From Rhabditoides inermis (Eukaryota > Nematoda > Chromadorea > Rhabditida > Rhabditidae), in NCBI GenBank assembly GCA_963966185.1, contig CAWZYM010000217.1, positions 124,001-188,000 on the forward strand: a stretch of 64,000 nt of DNA, written 5' to 3'. Both the position numbers and the translations under genes were made by a program. Under the pieces are notes generated by a model. It was not told the origin of the DNA. It did no database searches and saw only the letters and a program-made list of their open reading frames with translations. Position 1 is the first letter of the stretch. Every line of letters begins with the position of its first letter. Shown here piece after piece: positions 26,474 through 39,226 of the stretch.

Positions 26474-27602
26474 GATCAAATTCAGTCCCTTCACTAGAAC
26501 CAAGTCGATTCCTTCGTTGCCGATTCCTTGGTCTGCAGGGTTTTATGCACTTTTGAACGATCGCCACGTCTTCAGATTCAGTCGTGGTAGATTCTGAGAA
26601 CTGTCAGTGATTCTAGACGTGTATCACTATGCGTTCGATTAGTCTCGACTCTCTAACACTTTTCTACGATTTATTACGAATTTTCAAAGTTTTCGGTCCT
26701 TGAACCCGAATGGTGCAATGACCGTCTTTTTTCAATGGAAGTTGGCCGAAATTTCGGCCGTTGGCCGATATTTTCGCTTATGTCACAATTGAGAGTTGGA
26801 TTTCATAATTTATTGATCAGTACACTCATATCATCTACTATGAATATTTTCAGAATTTTATCTAAGTTTTGAATTTTTGAAGTTTCCACCGCCTCCCCCT
26901 ATAAAATTTGCTATGGTGTCTGCGTGTTTGTCGTTCCTCATTTGCACAGAGCTTCCCGCTACAGCTACTGGAATGTGGTTTCAGACTCAAGCTCAGTTGG
27001 TACCTGAGATGCAGGATTCTATCTGACAGCTCATTTGCATAACTCCTTATAGGGGTTTACTAAGAATTCGCCATTTGAACATAGAATCTGACCGATGATT
27101 ATTCTATGTAAAGTATGCTTCGTTTTTCAGTTACTGAGTTCTCCTTTTAGAGTTAGGCTACGGTAGAGATCGTGATTTAAATTTTAGTATTTCACCTCAA
27201 TTGCATACCTCCAAATACAGTTAATTTGTATCTCTGTCAGTTTTGATGCTACAAGTAAACGAAAAAGTAAACAAGTTCAAAACTTATTCTAAATGTGTCT
27301 AAGATGCACTAGAAGATGAGTTGGTTCGTTGGTTCCTAGATTCTCGTGCAGCAAAAGATCAAATTCAGTCCCTTCATTAGAACCAAGTCGATTCCTTCGT
27401 GGCCGATTCCTTGGTCTGCAGGGTTTTATGCACTTTTGAACGATCGCCACGTCTTCAGATTCAGTCGTGGTAGATTCTGAGAACTGTCAGTGATTCTAGA
27501 CGTGTATCACTATGCGTTCGATTAGTCTCGACTCTCTAACACTTTTCTACGATTTATTACGAATTTTCAAAGTTTTCGGTCCTTGAACCCGAATGGTGCA
27601 AT

Positions 27603-29507
27603 TCGTGGTTTACAAGTGAAGTAAACAAGTAAACAAGTTTGTAAACAACTCAGAAATGTGTTTTTAAGGTCTCTAACATGTAGTACACAAAGTACTGAGT
27701 TCTGTTTTATTGTTTGTTTGACATGTAAATAAGTAAACAAAAAAGTAGACAAGTACAAATCTCATTTTAAAGGTCTCTAACGTGAACTAGACCAAGTACT
27801 GAGTTCATATTTGTTGTTTACAAGTGAAGTAAACAAGCTTGTAAACAACTCAGAAACAAGTTTCAAAGAAAGTTCCATTTTGTTGTTTATTTGACATGTA
27901 AACAAAAATAAAAACAAAGCCGAAAGTTTGTTTTTCAAGTACTATTTCGTTATTGATATAGACTTATTATAGCGGAGAGGCGAGCGCGCCGATCAAATTC
28001 AGTCCCTTCACTAGAACCAAGTCGATTCCTTCGTTGCCGATTCCTTGGTCTGCAGGGTTTTATGCACTTTTGAACGATCGCCACGTCTTCAGATTCAGTC
28101 GTGGTAGATTCTGAGAACTGTCAGTGATTCTAGACGTGTATCACTATGCGTTCGATTAGTCTCGACTCTCTAACACTTTTCTACGATTTATTACGAATTT
28201 TCAAAGTTTTCGGTCCTTGAACCCGAATGGTGCAATGACCGTCTTTTTTCAATGGAAGTTGGCCGAAATTTCGGCCGTTGGCCGATATTTTCGCTTATGT
28301 CACAATTGAGAGTTGGATTTCATAATTTATTGATCAGTACACTCATATCATCTACTATGAATATTTTCAGAATTTTATCTAAGTTTTGAATTTTTGAAGT
28401 TTCCACCGCCTCCCCCTATAAAATTTGCTATGGTGTCTGCGTGTTTGTCGTTCCTCATTTGCACAGAGCTTCCCGCTACAGCTACTGGAATGTGGTTTCA
28501 GACTCAAGCTCAGTTGGTACCTGAGATGCAGGATTCTATCTGACAGCTCATTTGCATAACTCCTTATAGGGGTTTACTAAGAATTCGCCATTTGAACATA
28601 GAATCTGACCGATGATTATTCTATGTAAAGTATGCTTCGTTTTTCAGTTACTGAGTTCTCCTTTTAGAGTTAGGCTACGGTAGAGATCGTGATTTAAATT
28701 TTAGTATTTCACCTCAATTGCATACCTCCAAATACAGTTAATTTGTATCTCTGTCAGTTTTGATGCTACAAGTAAACGAAAAAGTAAACAAGTTCAAAAC
28801 TTATTCTAAATGTGTCTAAGATGCACTAGAAGATGAGTTGGTTCGTTGGTTCCTAGATTCTCGTGCAGCAAAAGATCAAATTCAGTCCCTTCATTAGAAC
28901 CAAGTCGATTCCTTCGTGGCCGATTCCTTGGTCTGCAGGGTTTTATGCACTTTTGAACGATCGCCACGTCTTCAGATTCAGTCGTGGTAGATTCTGAGAA
29001 CTGTCAGTGATTCTAGACGTGTATCACTATGCGTTCGATTAGTCTCGACTCTCTAACACTTTTCTACGATTTATTACGAATTTTCAAAGTTTTCGGTCCT
29101 TGAACCCGAATGGTGCAATTCGTGGTTTACAAGTGAAGTAAACAAGTAAACAAGTTTGTAAACAACTCAGAAATGTGTTTTTAAGGTCTCTAACATGTAG
29201 TACACAAAGTACTGAGTTCTGTTTTATTGTTTGTTTGACATGTAAATAAGTAAACAAAAAAGTAGACAAGTACAAATCTCATTTTAAAGGTCTCTAACGT
29301 GAACTAGACCAAGTACTGAGTTCATATTTGTTGTTTACAAGTGAAGTAAACAAGCTTGTAAACAACTCAGAAACAAGTTTCAAAGAAAGTTCCATTTTGT
29401 TGTTTATTTGACATGTAAACAAAAATAAAAACAAAGCCGAAAGTTTGTTTTTCAAGTACTATTTCGTTATTGATATAGACTTATTATAGCGGAGAGGCGA
29501 GCGCGCC
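27603..29507 (+). repeat. Two single B segments in successive A+B units
   Basis: B segments at 27603-27990 and 29120-29507, each in its own 1517-bp compound unit (27009 and 28526 starts). Confidence 0.92.
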
Positions 29508-30636
29508 GATCAAATTCAGTCCCTTCACTAGAACCAAGTCGATTCCTTCGTTGCCGATTCCTTGGTCTGCAGGGTTTTATGCACTTTTGAACGATCGCCA
29601 CGTCTTCAGATTCAGTCGTGGTAGATTCTGAGAACTGTCAGTGATTCTAGACGTGTATCACTATGCGTTCGATTAGTCTCGACTCTCTAACACTTTTCTA
29701 CGATTTATTACGAATTTTCAAAGTTTTCGGTCCTTGAACCCGAATGGTGCAATGACCGTCTTTTTTCAATGGAAGTTGGCCGAAATTTCGGCCGTTGGCC
29801 GATATTTTCGCTTATGTCACAATTGAGAGTTGGATTTCATAATTTATTGATCAGTACACTCATATCATCTACTATGAATATTTTCAGAATTTTATCTAAG
29901 TTTTGAATTTTTGAAGTTTCCACCGCCTCCCCCTATAAAATTTGCTATGGTGTCTGCGTGTTTGTCGTTCCTCATTTGCACAGAGCTTCCCGCTACAGCT
30001 ACTGGAATGTGGTTTCAGACTCAAGCTCAGTTGGTACCTGAGATGCAGGATTCTATCTGACAGCTCATTTGCATAACTCCTTATAGGGGTTTACTAAGAA
30101 TTCGCCATTTGAACATAGAATCTGACCGATGATTATTCTATGTAAAGTATGCTTCGTTTTTCAGTTACTGAGTTCTCCTTTTAGAGTTAGGCTACGGTAG
30201 AGATCGTGATTTAAATTTTAGTATTTCACCTCAATTGCATACCTCCAAATACAGTTAATTTGTATCTCTGTCAGTTTTGATGCTACAAGTAAACGAAAAA
30301 GTAAACAAGTTCAAAACTTATTCTAAATGTGTCTAAGATGCACTAGAAGATGAGTTGGTTCGTTGGTTCCTAGATTCTCGTGCAGCAAAAGATCAAATTC
30401 AGTCCCTTCATTAGAACCAAGTCGATTCCTTCGTGGCCGATTCCTTGGTCTGCAGGGTTTTATGCACTTTTGAACGATCGCCACGTCTTCAGATTCAGTC
30501 GTGGTAGATTCTGAGAACTGTCAGTGATTCTAGACGTGTATCACTATGCGTTCGATTAGTCTCGACTCTCTAACACTTTTCTACGATTTATTACGAATTT
30601 TCAAAGTTTTCGGTCCTTGAACCCGAATGGTGCAAT

Positions 30637-31658
30637 TCGTGGTTTACAAGTGAAGTAAACAAGTAAACAAGTTTGTAAACAACTCAGAAATGTGTTTTTA
30701 AGGTCTCTAACATGTAGTACACAAAGTACTGAGTTCTGTTTTATTGTTTGTTTGACATGTAAATAAGTAAACAAAAAAGTAGACAAGTACAAATCTCATT
30801 TTAAAGGTCTCTAACGTGAACTAGACCAAGTACTGAGTTCATATTTGTTGTTTACAAGTGAAGTAAACAAGCTTGTAAACAACTCAGAAACAAGTTTCAA
30901 AGAAAGTTCCATTTTGTTGTTTATTTGACATGTAAACAAAAATAAAAACAAAGCCGAAAGTTTGTTTTTCAAGTACTATTTCGTTATTGATATAGACTTA
31001 TTATAGCGGAGAGGCGAGCGCGCCGATCAAATTCAGTCCCTTCACTAGAACCAAGTCGATTCCTTCGTGGCCGATTCCTTGGTCTGCAGGGTTTTATGCA
31101 CTTTTGAACGATCGCCACGTCTTCAGATTCAGTCGTGGTAGATTCTGAGAACTGTCAGTGATTCTAGACGTGTATCACTATGCGTTCGATTAGTCTCGAC
31201 TCTCTAACACTTTTCTACGATTTATTACGAATTTTCAAAGTTTTCGGTCCTTGAACCCGAATGGTGCAATTCGTGGTTTACAAGTGAAGTAAACAAGTAA
31301 ACAAGTTTGTAAACAACTCAGAAATGTGTTTTTAAGGTCTCTAACATGTAGTACACAAAGTACTGAGTTCTGTTTTATTGTTTGTTTGACATGTAAATAA
31401 GTAAACAAAAAAGTAGACAAGTACAAATCTCATTTTAAAGGTCTCTAACGTGAACTAGACCAAGTACTGAGTTCATATTTGTTGTTTACAAGTGAAGTAA
31501 ACAAGCTTGTAAACAACTCAGAAACAAGTTTCAAAGAAAGTTCCATTTTGTTGTTTATTTGACATGTAAACAAAAATAAAAACAAAGCCGAAAGTTTGTT
31601 TTTCAAGTACTATTTCGTTATTGATATAGACTTATTATAGCGGAGAGGCGAGCGCGCC
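30637..31658 (+). repeat. Double B segment (BB)
   Basis: B segments at 30637-31024 and 31271-31658 with the hybrid spacer; the last doublet before the array settles into plain A+B units. Confidence 0.93.
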
Positions 31659-32787
31659 GATCAAATTCAGTCCCTTCACTAGAACCAAGTCGATTCCTTC
31701 GTTGCCGATTCCTTGGTCTGCAGGGTTTTATGCACTTTTGAACGATCGCCACGTCTTCAGATTCAGTCGTGGTAGATTCTGAGAACTGTCAGTGATTCTA
31801 GACGTGTATCACTATGCGTTCGATTAGTCTCGACTCTCTAACACTTTTCTACGATTTATTACGAATTTTCAAAGTTTTCGGTCCTTGAACCCGAATGGTG
31901 CAATGACCGTCTTTTTTCAATGGAAGTTGGCCGAAATTTCGGCCGTTGGCCGATATTTTCGCTTATGTCACAATTGAGAGTTGGATTTCATAATTTATTG
32001 ATCAGTACACTCATATCATCTACTATGAATATTTTCAGAATTTTATCTAAGTTTTGAATTTTTGAAGTTTCCACCGCCTCCCCCTATAAAATTTGCTATG
32101 GTGTCTGCGTGTTTGTCGTTCCTCATTTGCACAGAGCTTCCCGCTACAGCTACTGGAATGTGGTTTCAGACTCAAGCTCAGTTGGTACCTGAGATGCAGG
32201 ATTCTATCTGACAGCTCATTTGCATAACTCCTTATAGGGGTTTACTAAGAATTCGCCATTTGAACATAGAATCTGACCGATGATTATTCTATGTAAAGTA
32301 TGCTTCGTTTTTCAGTTACTGAGTTCTCCTTTTAGAGTTAGGCTACGGTAGAGATCGTGATTTAAATTTTAGTATTTCACCTCAATTGCATACCTCCAAA
32401 TACAGTTAATTTGTATCTCTGTCAGTTTTGATGCTACAAGTAAACGAAAAAGTAAACAAGTTCAAAACTTATTCTAAATGTGTCTAAGATGCACTAGAAG
32501 ATGAGTTGGTTCGTTGGTTCCTAGATTCTCGTGCAGCAAAAGATCAAATTCAGTCCCTTCATTAGAACCAAGTCGATTCCTTCGTGGCCGATTCCTTGGT
32601 CTGCAGGGTTTTATGCACTTTTGAACGATCGCCACGTCTTCAGATTCAGTCGTGGTAGATTCTGAGAACTGTCAGTGATTCTAGACGTGTATCACTATGC
32701 GTTCGATTAGTCTCGACTCTCTAACACTTTTCTACGATTTATTACGAATTTTCAAAGTTTTCGGTCCTTGAACCCGAATGGTGCAAT

Positions 32788-35700
32788 TCGTGGTTTACAA
32801 GTGAAGTAAACAAGTAAACAAGTTTGTAAACAACTCAGAAATGTGTTTTTAAGGTCTCTAACATGTAGTACACAAAGTACTGAGTTCTGTTTTATTGTTT
32901 GTTTGACATGTAAATAAGTAAACAAAAAAGTAGACAAGTACAAATCTCATTTTAAAGGTCTCTAACGTGAACTAGACCAAGTACTGAGTTCATATTTGTT
33001 GTTTACAAGTGAAGTAAACAAGCTTGTAAACAACTCAGAAACAAGTTTCAAAGAAAGTTCCATTTTGTTGTTTATTTGACATGTAAACAAAAATAAAAAC
33101 AAAGCCGAAAGTTTGTTTTTCAAGTACTATTTCGTTATTGATATAGACTTATTATAGCGGAGAGGCGAGCGCGCCGATCAAATTCAGTCCCTTCACTAGA
33201 ACCAAGTCGATTCCTTCGTTGCCGATTCCTTGGTCTGCAGGGTTTTATGCACTTTTGAACGATCGCCACGTCTTCAGATTCAGTCGTGGTAGATTCTGAG
33301 AACTGTCAGTGATTCTAGACGTGTATCACTATGCGTTCGATTAGTCTCGACTCTCTAACACTTTTCTACGATTTATTACGAATTTTCAAAGTTTTCGGTC
33401 CTTGAACCCGAATGGTGCAATGACCGTCTTTTTTCAATGGAAGTTGGCCGAAATTTCGGCCGTTGGCCGATATTTTCGCTTATGTCACAATTGAGAGTTG
33501 GATTTCATAATTTATTGATCAGTACACTCATATCATCTACTATGAATATTTTCAGAATTTTATCTAAGTTTTGAATTTTTGAAGTTTCCACCGCCTCCCC
33601 CTATAAAATTTGCTATGGTGTCTGCGTGTTTGTCGTTCCTCATTTGCACAGAGCTTCCCGCTACAGCTACTGGAATGTGGTTTCAGACTCAAGCTCAGTT
33701 GGTACCTGAGATGCAGGATTCTATCTGACAGCTCATTTGCATAACTCCTTATAGGGGTTTACTAAGAATTCGCCATTTGAACATAGAATCTGACCGATGA
33801 TTATTCTATGTAAAGTATGCTTCGTTTTTCAGTTACTGAGTTCTCCTTTTAGAGTTAGGCTACGGTAGAGATCGTGATTTAAATTTTAGTATTTCACCTC
33901 AATTGCATACCTCCAAATACAGTTAATTTGTATCTCTGTCAGTTTTGATGCTACAAGTAAACGAAAAAGTAAACAAGTTCAAAACTTATTCTAAATGTGT
34001 CTAAGATGCACTAGAAGATGAGTTGGTTCGTTGGTTCCTAGATTCTCGTGCAGCAAAAGATCAAATTCAGTCCCTTCATTAGAACCAAGTCGATTCCTTC
34101 GTGGCCGATTCCTTGGTCTGCAGGGTTTTATGCACTTTTGAACGATCGCCACGTCTTCAGATTCAGTCGTGGTAGATTCTGAGAACTGTCAGTGATTCTA
34201 GACGTGTATCACTATGCGTTCGATTAGTCTCGACTCTCTAACACTTTTCTACGATTTATTACGAATTTTCAAAGTTTTCGGTCCTTGAACCCGAATGGTG
34301 CAATTCGTGGTTTACAAGTGAAGTAAACAAGTAAACAAGTTTGTAAACAACTCAGAAATGTGTTTTTAAGGTCTCTAACATGTAGTACACAAAGTACTGA
34401 GTTCTGTTTTATTGTTTGTTTGACATGTAAATAAGTAAACAAAAAAGTAGACAAGTACAAATCTCATTTTAAAGGTCTCTAACGTGAACTAGACCAAGTA
34501 CTGAGTTCATATTTGTTGTTTACAAGTGAAGTAAACAAGCTTGTAAACAACTCAGAAACAAGTTTCAAAGAAAGTTCCATTTTGTTGTTTATTTGACATG
34601 TAAACAAAAATAAAAACAAAGCCGAAAGTTTGTTTTTCAAGTACTATTTCGTTATTGATATAGACTTATTATAGCGGAGAGGCGAGCGCGCCGATCAAAT
34701 TCAGTCCCTTCACTAGAACCAAGTCGATTCCTTCGTTGCCGATTCCTTGGTCTGCAGGGTTTTATGCACTTTTGAACGATCGCCACGTCTTCAGATTCAG
34801 TCGTGGTAGATTCTGAGAACTGTCAGTGATTCTAGACGTGTATCACTATGCGTTCGATTAGTCTCGACTCTCTAACACTTTTCTACGATTTATTACGAAT
34901 TTTCAAAGTTTTCGGTCCTTGAACCCGAATGGTGCAATGACCGTCTTTTTTCAATGGAAGTTGGCCGAAATTTCGGCCGTTGGCCGATATTTTCGCTTAT
35001 GTCACAATTGAGAGTTGGATTTCATAATTTATTGATCAGTACACTCATATCATCTACTATGAATATTTTCAGAATTTTATCTAAGTTTTGAATTTTTGAA
35101 GTTTCCACCGCCTCCCCCTATAAAATTTGCTATGGTGTCTGCGTGTTTGTCGTTCCTCATTTGCACAGAGCTTCCCGCTACAGCTACTGGAATGTGGTTT
35201 CAGACTCAAGCTCAGTTGGTACCTGAGATGCAGGATTCTATCTGACAGCTCATTTGCATAACTCCTTATAGGGGTTTACTAAGAATTCGCCATTTGAACA
35301 TAGAATCTGACCGATGATTATTCTATGTAAAGTATGCTTCGTTTTTCAGTTACTGAGTTCTCCTTTTAGAGTTAGGCTACGGTAGAGATCGTGATTTAAA
35401 TTTTAGTATTTCACCTCAATTGCATACCTCCAAATACAGTTAATTTGTATCTCTGTCAGTTTTGATGCTACAAGTAAACGAAAAAGTAAACAAGTTCAAA
35501 ACTTATTCTAAATGTGTCTAAGATGCACTAGAAGATGAGTTGGTTCGTTGGTTCCTAGATTCTCGTGCAGCAAAAGATCAAATTCAGTCCCTTCATTAGA
35601 ACCAAGTCGATTCCTTCGTGGCCGATTCCTTGGTCTGCAGGGTTTTATGCACTTTTGAACGATCGCCACGTCTTCAGATTCAGTCGTGGTAGATTCTGAG

Positions 35701-37726
35701 AACTGTCAGTGATTCTAGACGTGTATCACTATGCGTTCGATTAGTCTCGACTCTCTAACACTTTTCTACGATTTATTACGAATTTTCAAAGTTTTCGGTC
35801 CTTGAACCCGAATGGTGCAATTCGTGGTTTACAAGTGAAGTAAACAAGTAAACAAGTTTGTAAACAACTCAGAAATGTGTTTTTAAGGTCTCTAACATGT
35901 AGTACACAAAGTACTGAGTTCTGTTTTATTGTTTGTTTGACATGTAAATAAGTAAACAAAAAAGTAGACAAGTACAAATCTCATTTTAAAGGTCTCTAAC
36001 GTGAACTAGACCAAGTACTGAGTTCATATTTGTTGTTTACAAGTGAAGTAAACAAGCTTGTAAACAACTCAGAAACAAGTTTCAAAGAAAGTTCCATTTT
36101 GTTGTTTATTTGACATGTAAACAAAAATAAAAACAAAGCCGAAAGTTTGTTTTTCAAGTACTATTTCGTTATTGATATAGACTTATTATAGCGGAGAGGC
36201 GAGCGCGCCGATCAAATTCAGTCCCTTCACTAGAACCAAGTCGATTCCTTCGTTGCCGATTCCTTGGTCTGCAGGGTTTTATGCACTTTTGAACGATCGC
36301 CACGTCTTCAGATTCAGTCGTGGTAGATTCTGAGAACTGTCAGTGATTCTAGACGTGTATCACTATGCGTTCGATTAGTCTCGACTCTCTAACACTTTTC
36401 TACGATTTATTACGAATTTTCAAAGTTTTCGGTCCTTGAACCCGAATGGTGCAATGACCGTCTTTTTTCAATGGAAGTTGGCCGAAATTTCGGCCGTTGG
36501 CCGATATTTTCGCTTATGTCACAATTGAGAGTTGGATTTCATAATTTATTGATCAGTACACTCATATCATCTACTATGAATATTTTCAGAATTTTATCTA
36601 AGTTTTGAATTTTTGAAGTTTCCACCGCCTCCCCCTATAAAATTTGCTATGGTGTCTGCGTGTTTGTCGTTCCTCATTTGCACAGAGCTTCCCGCTACAG
36701 CTACTGGAATGTGGTTTCAGACTCAAGCTCAGTTGGTACCTGAGATGCAGGATTCTATCTGACAGCTCATTTGCATAACTCCTTATAGGGGTTTACTAAG
36801 AATTCGCCATTTGAACATAGAATCTGACCGATGATTATTCTATGTAAAGTATGCTTCGTTTTTCAGTTACTGAGTTCTCCTTTTAGAGTTAGGCTACGGT
36901 AGAGATCGTGATTTAAATTTTAGTATTTCACCTCAATTGCATACCTCCAAATACAGTTAATTTGTATCTCTGTCAGTTTTGATGCTACAAGTAAACGAAA
37001 AAGTAAACAAGTTCAAAACTTATTCTAAATGTGTCTAAGATGCACTAGAAGATGAGTTGGTTCGTTGGTTCCTAGATTCTCGTGCAGCAAAAGATCAAAT
37101 TCAGTCCCTTCATTAGAACCAAGTCGATTCCTTCGTGGCCGATTCCTTGGTCTGCAGGGTTTTATGCACTTTTGAACGATCGCCACGTCTTCAGATTCAG
37201 TCGTGGTAGATTCTGAGAACTGTCAGTGATTCTAGACGTGTATCACTATGCGTTCGATTAGTCTCGACTCTCTAACACTTTTCTACGATTTATTACGAAT
37301 TTTCAAAGTTTTCGGTCCTTGAACCCGAATGGTGCAATTCGTGGTTTACAAGTGAAGTAAACAAGTAAACAAGTTTGTAAACAACTCAGAAATGTGTTTT
37401 TAAGGTCTCTAACATGTAGTACACAAAGTACTGAGTTCTGTTTTATTGTTTGTTTGACATGTAAATAAGTAAACAAAAAAGTAGACAAGTACAAATCTCA
37501 TTTTAAAGGTCTCTAACGTGAACTAGACCAAGTACTGAGTTCATATTTGTTGTTTACAAGTGAAGTAAACAAGCTTGTAAACAACTCAGAAACAAGTTTC
37601 AAAGAAAGTTCCATTTTGTTGTTTATTTGACATGTAAACAAAAATAAAAACAAAGCCGAAAGTTTGTTTTTCAAGTACTATTTCGTTATTGATATAGACT
37701 TATTATAGCGGAGAGGCGAGCGCGCC
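32788..37726 (+). repeat. Four regular single B segments
   Basis: B segments at 32788-33175, 34305-34692, 35822-36209 and 37339-37726, exactly 1517 bp apart. This is the most regular stretch of the array, a clean A+B dimer repeat, and it lies at the array's right edge. Confidence 0.92.
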
Positions 37727-38634
37727 GATCAAATTCAGTCCCTTCACTAGAACCAAGTCGATTCCTTCGTTGCCGATTCCTTGGTCTGCAGGGTTTTATG
37801 CACTTTTGAACGATCGCCACGTCTTCAGATTCAGTCGTGGTAGATTCTGAGAACTGTCAGTGATTCTAGACGTGTATCACTATGCGTTCGATTAGTCTCG
37901 ACTCTCTAACACTTTTCTACGATTTATTACGAATTTTCAAAGTTTTCGGTCCTTGAACCCGAATGGTGCAATGACCGTCTTTTTTCAATGGAAGTTGGCC
38001 GAAATTTCGGCCGTTGGCCGATATTTTCGCTTATGTCACAATTGAGAGTTGGATTTCATAATTTATTGATCAGTACACTCATATCATCTACTATGAATAT
38101 TTTCAGAATTTTATCTAAGTTTTGAATTTTTGAAGTTTCCACCGCCTCCCCCTATAAAATTTGCTATGGTGTCTGCGTGTTTGTCGTTCCTCATTTGCAC
38201 AGAGCTTCCCGCTACAGCTACTGGAATGTGGTTTCAGACTCAAGCTCAGTTGGTACCTGAGATGCAGGATTCTATCTGACAGCTCATTTGCATAACTTCT
38301 GCCCCTGCCGGCTCCCTTAAATTTGCTATGGCGTGTGTCTGTCTGTTTGTTTGTTTGTCCAGAGGTCTCCAGCTCTATGGCGTCGACCTAGAAACTTCTC
38401 CTTATAGGGTTACAGTTGATATAGTCCTGTGACGCTCGCGTTTACCTGGCACCTCATTTGCATAATTCCTTATATGGGTTCACTAAGAACTCTGGACTTA
38501 GAATCTGAAACTTGTGACGTTTCTATATGAACTCTGTCAGTTTTAGACCTAGAGACTTGATACTTGGTACAAGTAACAAGTAAACAACGTCAAAAATTTT
38601 GGTAAACAACAACAGTAAACAAGTAAACAAAGAA

Positions 38635-39057
38635 GTAAACAACTCCAAATCTCTTTTTAAAGGTATCTAACGTGTACTAGACCAAATACTCAGTTCATAT
38701 TTATTGTTTACAAGTCATGTAAACAAGTAAACAAATCTGTAAACAACTCAGAAATGTGTTTTAAAGGTCTTCAACGTGTAGTACGCAAAACACTAAGTTC
38801 GATTTTGTTGTTTATTTGAGATGTAAACAAGTAAACAAATAAGTAAACAACTCCAAATCTCATTCTAAAGGTATCTAACGTGTACTTGACCAAGTACTGA
38901 GTTCATATTTATTGTTTACAAATCATGTAAACAAGTAAACAAAAAGGTAAACAACGCCAAATCTCTTCTTAAAGGTGTCTAACGTGTACTAGACCAAGTA
39001 CTGAGTTCAAAACTATTGTTCACAAGTGAAGTAAACAAGTAAACAAAAAGTAAACAA
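38635..39057 (+). repeat. 104-bp minisatellite inside element D
   Basis: Four diverged copies start at GTAAACAAC(T/G)C, positions 38635, 38739, 38843 and 38947; a decayed fifth starts at 39050. Spacings are 104, 104, 104 and 103. Each copy reads GTAAACAACTC, AAAGGT, TCTAACGTGTACTAGACC, a GAGTTC-like block, TTGTTTAC, then GTAAACAAGTAAACAA. The forkhead-type octamer occurs three to four times per copy. The same minisatellite is in element C and in every B segment. Confidence 0.9.
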
Positions 39058-39120
39058 AGCTCAAACGTTCCATATTCAAGTAGAATCCTGTTAGAGATCT
39101 TTTTTACTTATTATCGCAAA

Positions 39121-39225
39121 AAGGCGAGCGCGCCGAAGGCGCGCGAGCCTTGGCGCGCAATGCGGCGGCGAAGCCGCTGCCACTAGCGGGGCGGAGGCGA
39201 GCGAAGCGAGCCTCCGGCCCGCTAC
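39121..39225 (+). other. Terminal hairpins of element D
   Basis: Three stem-loops in series, each centred on GAA. The first has arms GGCGAGCGCGCC and GGCGCGCGAGCC with two mismatches. The second has GGCGGC and GCCGCT arms. The third has a 5' arm GGGGCGGAGGC and a 3' arm GCCTCCGGCCCGC with one mismatch. The set aligns with the perfect version at the end of element C. Confidence 0.8.
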
Positions 39226-39226
39226 C

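Larger units (their letters stand above)
1..38297 (+). repeat. Compound A/B satellite array, 38 kb
   Basis: Head-to-tail array continuing beyond the left edge. Counting from the landmark ATGCAGGATTC, complete A units start at 1, 884, 1767, 2650, 3532, 4414, 5296, 6179, 7696, 8579, 9461, 10344, 11861, 12744, 13626, 14508, 15390, 16273, 18424, 20575, 22092, 24858, 27009, 28526, 30043, 32194, 33711, 35228 and 36745; a truncated one starts at 38262. Spacings are 883 or 882 when A stands alone, 1517 with one B unit, 2151 with two and 2766 with three (one 19-bp deletion). These lengths sum exactly to the array length. Monomers are almost identical, differing at a handful of diagnostic sites, so the array is strongly homogenised. 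B units are rare before 16.2 kb and present in every A interval after it. The short minus-strand frame that recurs in each B unit is an artefact of repetition. Confidence 0.97.
38298..39225 (+). mobile_element. Element D: short non-autonomous Helitron/HINE-like element
   Basis: A 928-bp element without coding capacity. It starts TCTGCCCCTGCC right after A sequence ending CATAACT, then has AAATTTGCTATGG and GTCTGTCTG, the family 5' signature. Positions 38450-38510 are a diverged relative of the A monomer (CTCATTTGCATAA, CCTTATA, GGGTT, ACTAAGAACTC). A 104-bp minisatellite fills 38635-39050. The end (39121-39225) is a string of GC-rich stem-loops closing with GCCTCCGGCCCGCTAC. Known Helitrons start TC, end CTRR after a hairpin, and carry no target duplication; HINEs have an internal tandem-repeat core. 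Here the last base gives CTAC rather than CTAG, perhaps a mutation. Classification is inference, since no Rep/helicase is present. Confidence 0.65.

Noticed and set aside
6737..37494. Twenty identical 63-codon minus-strand frames
   Set aside because: They are the same satellite segment repeated and identical at DNA level. There is no start context, domain or signal, and the segment is a truncated non-coding tail.
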